64,000 nucleotides of DNA, taken from assembly GCF_033568475.1 (NCBI RefSeq), contig NC_133123.1, positions 3,162,001 to 3,226,000 of the forward strand, read 5' to 3'. The notes beneath the pieces are model-generated. The model made no database searches, was not told the DNA's origin, and worked only from the letters and a program-made list of their open reading frames with translations. Shown here piece after piece: positions 1 through 10,463 of this stretch. Source of the stretch: Henckelia pumila. Its lineage: Eukaryota; Streptophyta; Magnoliopsida; Lamiales; Gesneriaceae. The first letter of the stretch is position 1. Each line of letters begins with the position of its first letter. A program made the translations under genes and the position numbers.

Positions 1-786
1 TACACTACATCTGGTGAAACTTAATGTTATTTATAATTTGGCATTTAAAAACCATATTGTGGACAGTTACGCCATATTAATCAAATGGACCATTAGCAGC
101 TAACTCATTAAATCTCTATTGATTTCAATATATAAATGTGGAGGAAGCCATGTTATGTTAATATAGAAGAGTCAGGTCCAGTTTCTAATGAAAGAAAATG
201 ACTCGGCCACATGTTAGTTGTTTATTATTATTAAATTAATCCTTTTTCAAAGACTTTTTTTCATGGTGGACGAATTTAAGTCATTTTCTGTGGGGAAAGT
301 TATGTTACTGTACCAAGAATGAGATACTCATTTCAAAGACATCTCGTCAAGTTAAAAGGTGTTCATAATTTATTACTGAATGTGGAATATTTTAATTACA
401 TATTATACATGGTTAGACATGTCTTGAAGGCACAAAATTCAGGTGGGTTTTACCTTTTCTGCATAGGTGAAAATGTTGGTATTAAATATTATAGTTGCCC
501 TTCTGCAGTTTTTGGTTGATATTTCTTTTTTTTTTCTAAAAATATATATATATATATATGAGGTCCCTATGATAAAGTTATAAGTCGGGTTAAGTGCAAG
601 TGTGTTCAGATAAGATTCAAGGATTAATTAATAAAGTTTTTCTCCTGGTCATGGTTGGCCACATCCAATAATAATTTCGATCCAATCCAAAATACATCGT
701 CACTAATGATATATGCCAATTGCCATAAAAAGTGTATAATTTTAAAAAGAAAACCAAATTTGTAAATAATTTTATTCGTTGTCTTG

Positions 787-1146
787 TTAGTTCGGTTGTT
801 TATCGGAAGATGTTTGTCGATTTTTCATCAGATTCAAGAATTTTAGTGACAATCGATTACCATAAATACTTAGGACATTGAAGAATTTTAGTGGCAATCG
901 ATTACCATTAATTCTTAGGACATTGAAGAAAATCATGAAATTTCTCGAAAATACCTGTAGCTTCCTTTCTTTTACCATGTCAAAATTGCATTTCTTGCAT
1001 ATAGTGTGGATTTGCATCGTCCATGTTAATATTTCTTGACCTCTCATTTTATCGAGATACGTTTTGTGAAAAAAGTGACCATTAAAATAATAAAGTTTTT
1101 TCCCCTTTTTTCTCCCCTCTAAATAAGTTTTGAAGGCTACATGCAT
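787..1146 (-). other. unrecognised 119-codon open frame
   Basis: An ATG-started frame of 119 codons, basic and rich in Phe, Lys and Asn, in an otherwise AT-rich region. I do not recognise a family. Its C-terminal third holds two tandem copies of a 15-residue unit, produced by the 45-bp repeat at 836-925. The repeat length is a multiple of three, which keeps the frame, but that alone does not show coding. It could be a decayed exon or a chance frame. Confidence 0.15.
836..925. repeat. two tandem copies of a 45-bp unit
   Basis: The units 836-880 and 881-925 differ at only about four positions. Both contain the segment CAATCGATTACCAT and end in TTAGGACATTG. A partial third start (AAGAA) follows at 926. 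Confidence 0.85.
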
Positions 1147-1266
1147 TTCGTCACTTAAATCAAAAGTGTCTGAAGCAGGTAAAACAAGATTATTTTAGTG
1201 GTCTTTTAATATGGGCATATCAACTTTAATTTGAAAACAAAACCCACAATTATCAAGTTGCATGCA

Positions 1267-1308
<42 letters not shown>
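1267..1308. repeat. (AAT)n microsatellite
   Basis: About fourteen uninterrupted AAT units are visible. Confidence 0.95.
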
Positions 1309-3072
1309 CAAATTCTTCGAAAAATAAAGCTATACATATACACACAAAATATAATATTTATATATAACTTTATACACGAAGTGTGTGCGCTGCGGCTAGT
1401 ATGAATTAGTGATAGATGGGATTTGAAACAGTGTAATTCGTAGAACGTGCCATGTTGTGACCCCCCATTTCATGTCATGAAACTTGAAAGGTAAATCAAT
1501 TTTTTTATAATTTGTGGTGTCAGTGGCATGAAATGGCACATGAGGAGGGATCAAAGGATTAATTTCTTGTTTGTGTATATTATATAATTATTAGGAGGTT
1601 AATCGAATCATCAGCATTCGAACAGCCAGCTAATTTCTATATTATACCCTTGTGTGGTTTCATGCAGTCTCAGATATATATGTCACCGGAATGTTCCCGA
1701 GGGACTGAGGAGCCACATGATAAGGAGATTGTAATATAACTATTCTCATAAAATTTATAAATCGAGCATTTACAAACGGTAAAATTCAACCTAGCATATG
1801 AGTATTACCTCAATGATAGATTTAATGTCACATGATTTGTTACGACAACAATATATCATTAATTACGCATATGTGTAAAAATACGATCAAATGCATGATT
1901 TTGGTATTATCCTTAGTGTATGATCTCATTAACCCATTCAAAGATTCACAATTTTTAATGGTTGAAAACTATAATTTCAACGCCTTTCATTTGATTGGGT
2001 TGCTATCTTTAAGAACACCTTCACGTATACCAAACCTACTGACATCATAAACTAACATATATGTATAACGACTAATTTGGCTCCAAATGATTGTTTGTGT
2101 TTGCTGAATCTGTATCAAGTGGATTTTGGGAGTTTATGCTTATATTTTTTTCTTAACAACAATATATCTTTCGCTATCTAATGATGTCTTCTTTTTTTTT
2201 TTGGCATAAAAACTGGGATTTGTCTAGTCTAAGCTCCAAAGTATATGCCGAATCATTGTCTCCCATGAAGGTCGGCTGTCACTTTCATTCCTTGGATTGG
2301 GGATTTTGCCTAACAAATCCCCTTTTTGCTCCAACTATTCAAAGATACATTTATTATTGATTTTTGGTAGGAAAATTATTTCTTATTCCCGCGAGCTGCT
2401 ATTTCTTTTGCCTCACAAATAGAAATGGACCATTGAAATTGGAAATAAGAAGGCTGAAGTTAGGACTTAGGAATTGTCCCACGATTTTGCTTACTACTTG
2501 AAATCCTAGTACTTACTGAAAGGAAAATCACAATTTCAATGGAATTTTATCAACTAAAAAACAAAGTATAATCACAACCGTTAATTATCGAACCATGAAA
2601 TTTTCAGCGAGCTTACTATTAAGGACAAAAAAAATCATTGTTTTATACTGCCAGTGTTCGCAACTTCTTGTATAGAAATCCCTTCGCTTCGAAAATGCAT
2701 CCATCCAATTCCATCATTAGTGTTAAGAACTAAATTCACCATAGGTAGGAGACATGCAAGGAGTTAGGAGAACAAGAAGTTCATAACCTCATATGTAAGT
2801 ATTTCTTTCATTTAAGGGGAAATGAGAACGATGCCAATTTCACAGTTCAAATCCCAATATTAGTTAGATTAGATAGGAAATTCCCAACACCAGACCAGTG
2901 TACATGAAAAAAATGATGTCAATTTCCAAAATCAAATGTCATGGGAAACCCGAGTCCCATCATACATCTCTACAAAGTTGGCATGCTCTCTCACTTAGTC
3001 TATATGGTATTGCTAAGAAAATTTTGACATTAAGCATCAGTGAACAGTTATGCAAGAGTTCGGTTGTAGGTG

Positions 3073-4929
3073 TCACCTGCCAAAGCACTTCATAATAGAA
3101 GACGTCAAATACGATAAAAGAAACTTCATCCCAGAAGATCCACCAGGAAAGTAAGAGATAGCATAGTATGCTAGTGCCAGGACCTACAATATAACATCAT
3201 TTCAAAATTATGTAAAAATCAAATTTTTTATGTATAATTAAGCATAAAAACTAAACGAATTAACATCTGAAGCTCACACTAGAAAGGAGTTAATACCTGA
3301 AACAAAGAAAAGGACAGAGATAGAAGATAACTATGAAGTACCATAGAGACATAAATGGTCCCAACCATGCAGCCAATGAATGCTAACGTAAAAGGAAGCC
3401 TCTGACAGAAAAATGCAGATGCATTAGAAAAGTTTCAACTCCAGGTGACAAAATTAAATTTTTGTACACAGTAATTTAGCACACCTCCTTTGATGTCATG
3501 TGGTCAAACTGATTCTTTGGACCTTTGAGGGCAAAAAAGGACCCGATGATGAAGGCACAACCAATAGTAAAACAGATAGCAAACTTCTGAGGCACCAACG
3601 CAATGACCGGAAGAAATAAACTGAATGCTATGAACACAAAGAAGACTCCACTAGCCAAGAATAAGCCAAAATACACGAGTGCTTTCCCTGAAGGGATGTA
3701 ACTAGTGGCGGACTGGAAATTTCCTGGTATATCTCTTACTCCTTTAGAAACCCTGTACAGAAGATTGCACGAATGATCAGATGACAAAATGAGTCAAAAT
3801 GTTCTTCCTAGTTCCTCAGTGCTAATTTATGTTTTACACTGTAAAAGCTAACATTTAAACTCTTGACATTGAAATTCCAATTTATACAATCCTTGAAGAA
3901 TCTATTCAAACACTCGCATCCCAGAACTTGTTGCACCCTTGGCACATAATTTCCACATCCCAGAACACCACAGTTTCCAAGAAAACGGATAGCTGAAAAT
4001 CCATCTCAAATTATCACGCAAACACAATATGATTATGGACGACTCGATCAGCCACATACCGATTATATGAATTTATAATCAGATTCGAACCATATATAGA
4101 CAAACAGAGGTTCCTCCAACACTTGCTTGACATGCCTTGTCAAACTTAGCTGTCCAATGACCAATCCATCTGTCTCCTCATCATCGGCTTTCAATGAAAC
4201 TTATAACTGATTTAATGATTAAAATCCTACTTTCTAATACCTCTAGTGATTAACAGGCTGCAAATGGGATTCGATATCTGTAACCAAAACGCTAGAGTGA
4301 TAAGTTTAAACAATTGGATTCTACACTTATCTAGTGGATTTGTTCTCCAACCACACTGTAACCTGCGAAGTCCTGGAAAAACAAGCTATCATCATCTCAA
4401 ACCGGTCTAAGCATTACTTTTTATGGAAAATTGAAGCCCGATGCCAACAAGAGTGTACTTATGTTTGCACTCTGTTGGCTATTCGATTCTGAAAGTAGTG
4501 AAACTAAATGAAGCATTCCCACGGTCGTGTTTAATTTACAATCAGATGTTCAGCCAACCAAATTGTCATTGATATGAAAAAAACGGCGTGGCAAAGACCA
4601 ATCCTAGCTACAAATCACATAAGCTCGAGCAAATGACTGAATCGAAAAATAAATAAAGGACGAATCGACACAAAACCCGTGATAAACCCTGCGACGGATG
4701 ATAAGACTCCTGAAAGCAAGGAAGCTTACACACTGAAGGTGCCGGAGACGGTGTCGTTAGCGGATCTGACAGCGGATTCGATGTCGAACACACCGACGAG
4801 AGAGCCGCCGCTGCTACTCTCGTCGGGGGATTTGGAGGCTGCGTACGAATTCCAATCCGCCAGCAGAGAGGAGGAGGGCTTCTGCTGGATTTCATTCTCA
4901 CGAACACCCCCTGAAAACCAATTCTGCAT
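3073..4929 (-). CDS. SFT2-like vesicle transport protein (Got1/Sft2 family)
   Basis: Four exons read on the minus strand: 4929-4730, 3752-3485, 3401-3297 and 3183-3073. Phases match and give 227 codons plus a stop. The start is the ATG opening MQNWFSG; no earlier in-frame ATG is present. The first ~65 residues are hydrophilic and Ser-rich. The rest has four hydrophobic segments: about residues 90-115 and 118-140 in exon 2, one spanning exon 3, and one at the start of exon 4. Family marks are VSKGVRD, IPSGKAL, GCAFIIGSFFALKGPKNQ and a C-terminus ending KCFGR. In yeast Sft2 acts with Got1 in fusion of endosome-derived vesicles with the Golgi, so a Golgi tetra-spanning protein is expected. Length and four-helix topology fit the family. 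It resembles Arabidopsis At4g26550. The large nested element block starts about 0.3 kb upstream of this gene and may have displaced distal promoter sequence. Confidence 0.92.
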
Positions 4930-5244
4930 TGTACTACGGATCCGCTTTCGGAGATCAGAATCCGCGTTCAAAAATGTTTGATACAATAACTGGAAGCAGA
5001 TCGCTTGGTCTATCCCTTAAGCCTTAAGATTGGATATTTGGATTGTGTTCAATTTTGGTTTTTTACGCAGGATAATTAATGATTATAACGGTTCCCACAA
5101 ATATACTGACACCTTTTTTTTTTTTTTTTTGGACAATACGTCCCTCTTTTTATAAAAAGTTTTTATGATATGTACTCCAAACTAAAAATTTTTTATATTA
5201 TCCTTATATTAATATTTTGTTTAAACATTTCTCAATGGCTAAAA

Positions 5245-5256
5245 TAGTATCGAAGC
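5245..5256 (+). other. degenerate initiator-tRNA-Met primer-binding-like site
   Basis: The 12-mer TAGTATCGAAGC matches TGGTATCAGAGC, the tRNA-Met primer site that opens caulimovirid genomes, at 9 of 12 positions, and all three differences are transitions. It lies at the expected left end of the caulimovirid copy. The element could start somewhat further left. Confidence 0.4.
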
Positions 5257-8200
5257 CTAGGTAATTTTTTTCAGACTTTATATTATTCATTAATTCATAC
5301 TTTTCTTTGTTGAGGGAGAGACTTTCAACAAACCATGGATTCAAACGAGAGTTTGAACCAGAAGGATTTCATTTATATAAAATTCCAAAAACAAGTGAAT
5401 CTATTTAAAATAGATTCTTTACAAAACTTAAAGAGACTTAGGTCTTATATACTCTTTGAAGAAATTAATAAATATGATTTCTAATTCTCAATTTTTTGAG
5501 ATCACGCCAGATTCCTCTAAACTCTCCAGAGATCTTAGAGAAATTCAAAAGACGATGCAATATTACAGTAATCAGCTGTATGAAATACCTCAGCAGATTG
5601 GAGAAATCCTTAAGAAATAAGAAGAAATTCTTGTAACTATAACGGATCTTCAAACCAAAATCTTAAATCTAGAACACACTTCTAGTTCTAGAAAGGGAAA
5701 TACAGGAGGAAGGTTACCACTCTCGTTTGGTACCGAACCTCTGTTGTATCAGAAAGGTAAAACCAAAATGATTCAAAAACCTTTAACTGATGATGAAATG
5801 ATGATTAATCTTATAAAGGAAGTATCATAGAAAAACACTATCTGATGACTACTTTAGAAAGATTAAATCTCGAGAATCTACAATATCTTGCGGATTCTTT
5901 TGAGAATCTCAAAGTAGTAGATCTAAAAATAAATTTCTCTGAGGGTGAACAACCCATAGGGAATCCCCTTAGATATGTGGTTAAAACAGAAGAACCACAT
6001 TGTGAGTTACATGTTTGATAAAATTCACATCCAGCCGGAACCAGATCAAGAAGGAGTAATATACCAATACATCAAACTCCTTATGGAAAAACTGTTTTAG
6101 ACCCGATACATCCTTATGGGGTTATGTTAAACCTGGATGTTCTGGACTTCAAAAACAGATAAGATCTTATAGATGATTGGACATCAGATATTAGAATAGC
6201 AGCAGGAACTTTAGATATCAATAAAAAAGGATTTATCAAACTTCTGGAAATGAGTCTAATGGGATCTGTCAAGATAGCTTGGGAAATGACCATGCCAGAA
6301 ACCAAGGAATCAATCTTAGAAGGAGAATCACTTAGCGAGATTGGAGGAAGAATGACCACCCTTTTTAAAGCACAATTCATAGGGGTAGACTATTTCAATA
6401 ATCAAGATACAGAGAAAAAGAGAAGATATACTCAAGCTTTGTATAGCCTCGAGTTACATGATATTTGTTTAGTTGATGAATATATTATGTTATTCACCAA
6501 ATACAGATGAAATTCGGGAGTTGAAGAAAATGTAGTCATTCAGCTATTTTTCGCAAAAATGTCATGCCCCTGGAGAGAAATGCTGATAAAAGAATACGTT
6601 CCAGGTAATCTTGATACATTGGCAAGACGCGCCTCCTTTTTGAAAGGTAAATTGGTGGAATGGTGCCATATGACAGCATTACAGAAAAATTACAAGAAAA
6701 TAAGGGGTGTTAATAAGCATACTCCTTTATGTTGTAGAGAAAATGATCTCCCTACGGTTATAGGGAATAGATCACAGGGATTTAAGAGGAAGAAATTCAG
6801 AAATAATCCCTACAATAAAAGAATGAAAAGTTCTTGGAAACCAAGAACATTTTGGTCCAAACAAAAGGCCAGAGCCTATAGATAAGGTAGAAGAAGTGGA
6901 CCTACACGAGCATCCCCAGCAACAAACTCATCACAAAGCAGAGGAAGAACACCATCTAGAAGAACTCATACGAGAGCAAGTGAAAGTTTCAAGGATTGCA
7001 ATTGTTGGACATGTGGAGCTAGAGGCCATATATCTACAAACTGTCCAGAAAATGAGAGAAAAAGAGTTAAACTCTTTGAAGCAACACCAGATATGGATGA
7101 CGCGGTCTTCTTTCAAGATCTAGTCCAAGTATATCAATTTGAGGATATCCCCTCAGATGAAAGTATATACGAAGAAGAGATATTGTTTAACCAAGATGAA
7201 TATGAAGATGAATCAGAATCAGAATCAGAATCAGAATAAAGAAGAAGTGTTTCGACATGAAACACATGAGAGTTTGGCTGGTTTTTTTAGTCAAACCACG
7301 ATATCTCATAATATGGACCAAAGGATTATGAGAGAAAATCCAACATTACAAAAGTACCAAGGATTTTCGGCAAGACGAGTAGAAAGAGTCTTAGGCAACC
7401 TAGGGCTTAGACAAAGAAGACATCATTTGATTTACAAAGTATCCAGAAGAGAAATGGCAATCCCTATAGAGTTAACAAGTAATCAAATAGAGATGCAGTT
7501 AATTCCTTTTGAAGAAGTAAGAGAGGAATTGCAGAAGCTAAAAAGTAAGGTAGCAAGAACGATGTCTTGGATTCATATTGAAGCAATCCAAATAATGATC
7601 AAGGCAACTTTTAAAGAAGGAATAGATTCACCCATAGATATCGTAGTATGTGATAAAAGAATGGAGAATATCCAAGATGCTGTTCTGGGTACGATCTCAA
7701 GAAATCTATGTGCAGGGAAAATTGTAGGAGTTATTTATCCAAGAATAGCCTACAATTTAGCTGACAGAGACTTTAGTCGAGCTTTGATGTTGCATCAAAA
7801 CTTCAAGAAAAAAGATTAATGAAGGAAGATAATAGACCATATTCTATTACTTATCAAATTTCATATGTTCTTTTTAATACTCATCATTCTGAATTATTTA
7901 TTAGAAATGAGTTTATTGAAATTCCAGAAATCTTTGGGAAAGTTGCTCAAGCAATATACCCGGAAAAAATCGAGTTTCCTTTAATTCAAGAAACAGACAT
8001 TCAAATACAAGATAAACAGGTTCTATACAGAGATCTTAAAATAGAACCCCGTAGGTTATCTTTCCAAGGTGACCGAATGACAAGTTGAAGGTGGGAAAAA
8101 TCTCCTATTCAGGAAATTCCACCAGAAGAAAAAGGAGTTTTCGATAATAGGAAAACTTAGATCTCCAGAAGGATGAAAAGAAGTCAAAATAGTATTCGAA

Positions 8201-9621
8201 ATTACAAGTCACATGAACCAATTTTTTTGTAACTCGATTTACTATTTAGAGCAGCAGGTAACAGGAACTTACCAAGCATTGATAAATATTGGAGAATTTG
8301 AAGTTCAAATATGTGGAATTCCAGAAAAAGAAGTGGATCAGCTCATTCTTGGCCTAGAGTATCTGGAGGACCATAAACCATGGAAACGCCTTGAAAAAGG
8401 AATAGAGTTTATGGCAAAAAAAAAAGACTTGGAGGATTCAATAAGAATTCTACGAGATGGAAACCAAGACAATTGGATAAGGGACAATCCCTTAATCAGA
8501 TTTGAAAACTCTGTTCACAAACTGAGGAAGAAGCAATTGTTGAAATTAGTAAGTCATGAACATGATTTACTAGAACGCATAGTAACCATACTCTACCTTC
8601 TGAAGCCTTAGGAAAACTAAAGGTGAATAGTCTTAATCGGATGACTAAGGTACAACATAGTCTATTAAAAATGGCGGGGCCATTTAGTAATCCCTTTAAA
8701 AAATAACGACAAGTCCTTTCTCCATATACATTCCGATTGGTATATTGTATGAACAATATAAGGCTGAATACTTTGCAGCTTATATTGACCCGGGAGCAGG
8801 AATTTGTACAGCAAAAAGGGGAGTCTTCCCTGAATAATGTGAAGAAGAATTGCCAAAAATTGCTGGACGAGATTTCTCTCGAAGAATTTTAATTCTTTGC
8901 AAAGGAATAAAACAAGCAGAGATCCTTATGGGAGGAGCAGGTCAAACACCCTGGTACAAGATAAAAACACCACCAATATATTTCCATGATACAGGAGCAG
9001 ACATCCTGTTAGGAAATAACTTCTTACAAATGTTTAAGAAGTACACACAAGACAACGAGTCAAGAAGACTTATGTTCACTATAATTTGTGACCATAAAAT
9101 TATCGTTCAACGACTCAAGGTTGCTTTTTATCGACAATTGCCGATAATATTTCGCAGCCAGCATGGTGATAAAGAACAACTTTTTCACCCAAAATGAAAG
9201 ATCCAAGAAGGTTTGGAGAAACCATGTTGAAAATAAAAACATAACAAGAACTTCAAACAGAGGATATGGAGATTCTCAAAGTAACTCTAAATCACAGAGA
9301 TATAGAGTTAAAAAATAAGGTATCCCTTGAAGATGTCAAAAAGAGGCTCAAAGAAAGTTACAATTAGCATCATTTGGCATGGTGGGATAGAAATCAACTC
9401 AAAGCCAATCTTACTCTAAAGGAAGGCAAAGAGTATGAATTCGTCAGATATAAGCCTATCCCAATGAACATAACAGATCAAAGGGATATGAGAATGATTA
9501 TCAAGGAACATTTGGACTTGGTCTAATCAAAGAAGGAGTTTCACCATATAGCAGCCCAGGTTTTCTGGTCAGAAATCATGGTGAAATAAAAAGAGGAAAA
9601 CCCAGGTTAGTTATTAACTAC

Positions 9622-9626
9622 CAAGG
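9622..9626. repeat. target-site duplication CAAGG, left copy
   Basis: CAAGG directly precedes the Cassandra 5' LTR and recurs at 21018-21022 directly after the Tekay 3' LTR. Neither element has a matching pair of flanks by itself. Confidence 0.85.
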
Positions 9627-10006
9627 TGTGACGCCCGGGGCTGAAGAGGCAGGGAGTGATCGCCGGTGCCAAGAGGTTGCACGGACAATGAGCGGCTCCT
9701 GGTAGGCTTCTAGGCGGAGGGAGACATGAATGAACCGATCCCGTGCCGGAATGAGAGGGGATTCTGAGACTGTGTAGGTATGGGACTACATAGTTGAGGA
9801 GGGATTAAAAGATTTCATATGTACTGCTCATATCAAGAAGGTGCATCTTCTTTTCGGAAGCTAATCACATAAGAACTCCAAAGTTAAGCGTGCTTGACTT
9901 GGAGCAATTATAGGATGGGTGACCCCCTGGGAAGTTTTCCAGGGTGCGTGTGAGTGAGGACATAAGCACGCTGAAAAGACCCGTCTTGATACAGTGGGGC
10001 GTTACA
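9627..10006 (+). repeat. Cassandra 5' LTR
   Basis: 380 bp, starting TG and ending CA, with short inverted ends. No difference from 10077-10456 was found by eye. Confidence 0.92.
9866..9934 (+). promoter_or_regulatory. 5S rRNA-derived Pol III promoter block in 5' LTR
   Basis: Contains AGTTAAGCGTGCTTG (5S A-box region) and GGATGGGTGACC followed by CCTGGGAAG (intermediate element and C-box region) in the 5S rRNA order and spacing. The stretch between them differs from 5S rRNA. Confidence 0.88.
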
Positions 10007-10076
10007 AATGGTATCAAAGCTGACCTCTCTTAATACGGTATGGTTCGGGGACGAACCAAGCGGAAGCTGGTGGGCA

Positions 10077-10456
10077 TGTGACGCCCGGGGCTGAAGAGGC
10101 AGGGAGTGATCGCCGGTGCCAAGAGGTTGCACGGACAATGAGCGGCTCCTGGTAGGCTTCTAGGCGGAGGGAGACATGAATGAACCGATCCCGTGCCGGA
10201 ATGAGAGGGGATTCTGAGACTGTGTAGGTATGGGACTACATAGTTGAGGAGGGATTAAAAGATTTCATATGTACTGCTCATATCAAGAAGGTGCATCTTC
10301 TTTTCGGAAGCTAATCACATAAGAACTCCAAAGTTAAGCGTGCTTGACTTGGAGCAATTATAGGATGGGTGACCCCCTGGGAAGTTTTCCAGGGTGCGTG
10401 TGAGTGAGGACATAAGCACGCTGAAAAGACCCGTCTTGATACAGTGGGGCGTTACA
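10077..10456 (+). repeat. Cassandra 3' LTR
   Basis: Second copy of the 380-bp LTR, offset 450 bp from the first, with its 5S-like block at 10316-10384. Confidence 0.92.
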
Positions 10457-10463
10457 AATAAAT
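10457..10463. other. 7-bp junction between Cassandra and Tekay ends
   Basis: The seven bases AATAAAT join the Cassandra 3' LTR end to the Tekay 5' LTR start. The first two (AA) equal the two bases between the Cassandra LTR and its primer site (10007-10008). The last three (AAT) equal the bases just before the Tekay 3' LTR (18151-18153). No target duplication is present here. Confidence 0.75.

Larger units (their letters stand above)
1..3072. other. gene-poor AT-rich flank
   Basis: I find no recognisable gene in this stretch. Reading frames are short, lack family motifs and have no coherent exon chain. It contains a 45-bp tandem duplication, an AAT microsatellite and scattered poly-A/T tracts, described separately. 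The last few hundred bases before 3073 should hold the 3' UTR of the minus-strand SFT2-like gene, since that gene's stop codon lies at 3073-3075. Confidence 0.6.
5245..9626 (+). mobile_element. endogenous caulimovirid (pararetrovirus-like), left part
   Basis: A decayed pararetrovirus-like element, about 7 kb long once the later insertion is discounted. Parts in order: an N-terminal helical region (about 5.47-5.7 kb), coat-protein core (about 6.1-6.9 kb), CCHC zinc finger with the spacing C-x2-C-x4-H-x4-C (about 7.0 kb), an acidic tail, 30K-type movement protein (about 7.3-8.1 kb, with the VGVIYPRIAYNLAD block), aspartic protease (about 8.7-9.2 kb, with DTGAD) and the beginning of reverse transcriptase (about 9.3-9.6 kb). 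No LTRs are seen. The coat-movement-protease-RT order matches what is known of cavemo- and solendoviruses rather than the movement-first order of petuviruses and florendoviruses. The element is broken in many places (at least about ten) and is much older than the insertion that splits it. Confidence 0.82.
9627..10456 (+). mobile_element. Cassandra-type TRIM, complete
   Basis: Terminal-repeat retrotransposon in miniature: 380-bp LTR (9627-10006), a 70-bp internal region (10007-10076) and a 380-bp LTR (10077-10456). The LTRs begin TGTGACGCCC and end GGGCGTTACA. The internal region has a tRNA-iMet primer site TGGTATCAAAGC at 10009-10020 and a purine-rich tract just before the second LTR. It has no coding capacity. 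Each LTR carries a 5S rRNA-derived Pol III promoter block, the defining mark of Cassandra. The LTRs look identical by eye, so the insertion is recent. Its right flank does not repeat its left flank; see the junction entry. Confidence 0.92.

Noticed and set aside
1380-1405. Possible Helitron 3' end (GCTGCGGCTAGT)
   Set aside because: CTAG follows a GC-rich patch, but no convincing hairpin or matching 5' end could be placed.
9840-10390. 5S rRNA gene array
   Set aside because: The 5S-like blocks contain only the promoter-region motifs, are diverged between them, and lie inside 380-bp LTRs with a primer site and purine tract. This is a Cassandra TRIM, not rDNA.
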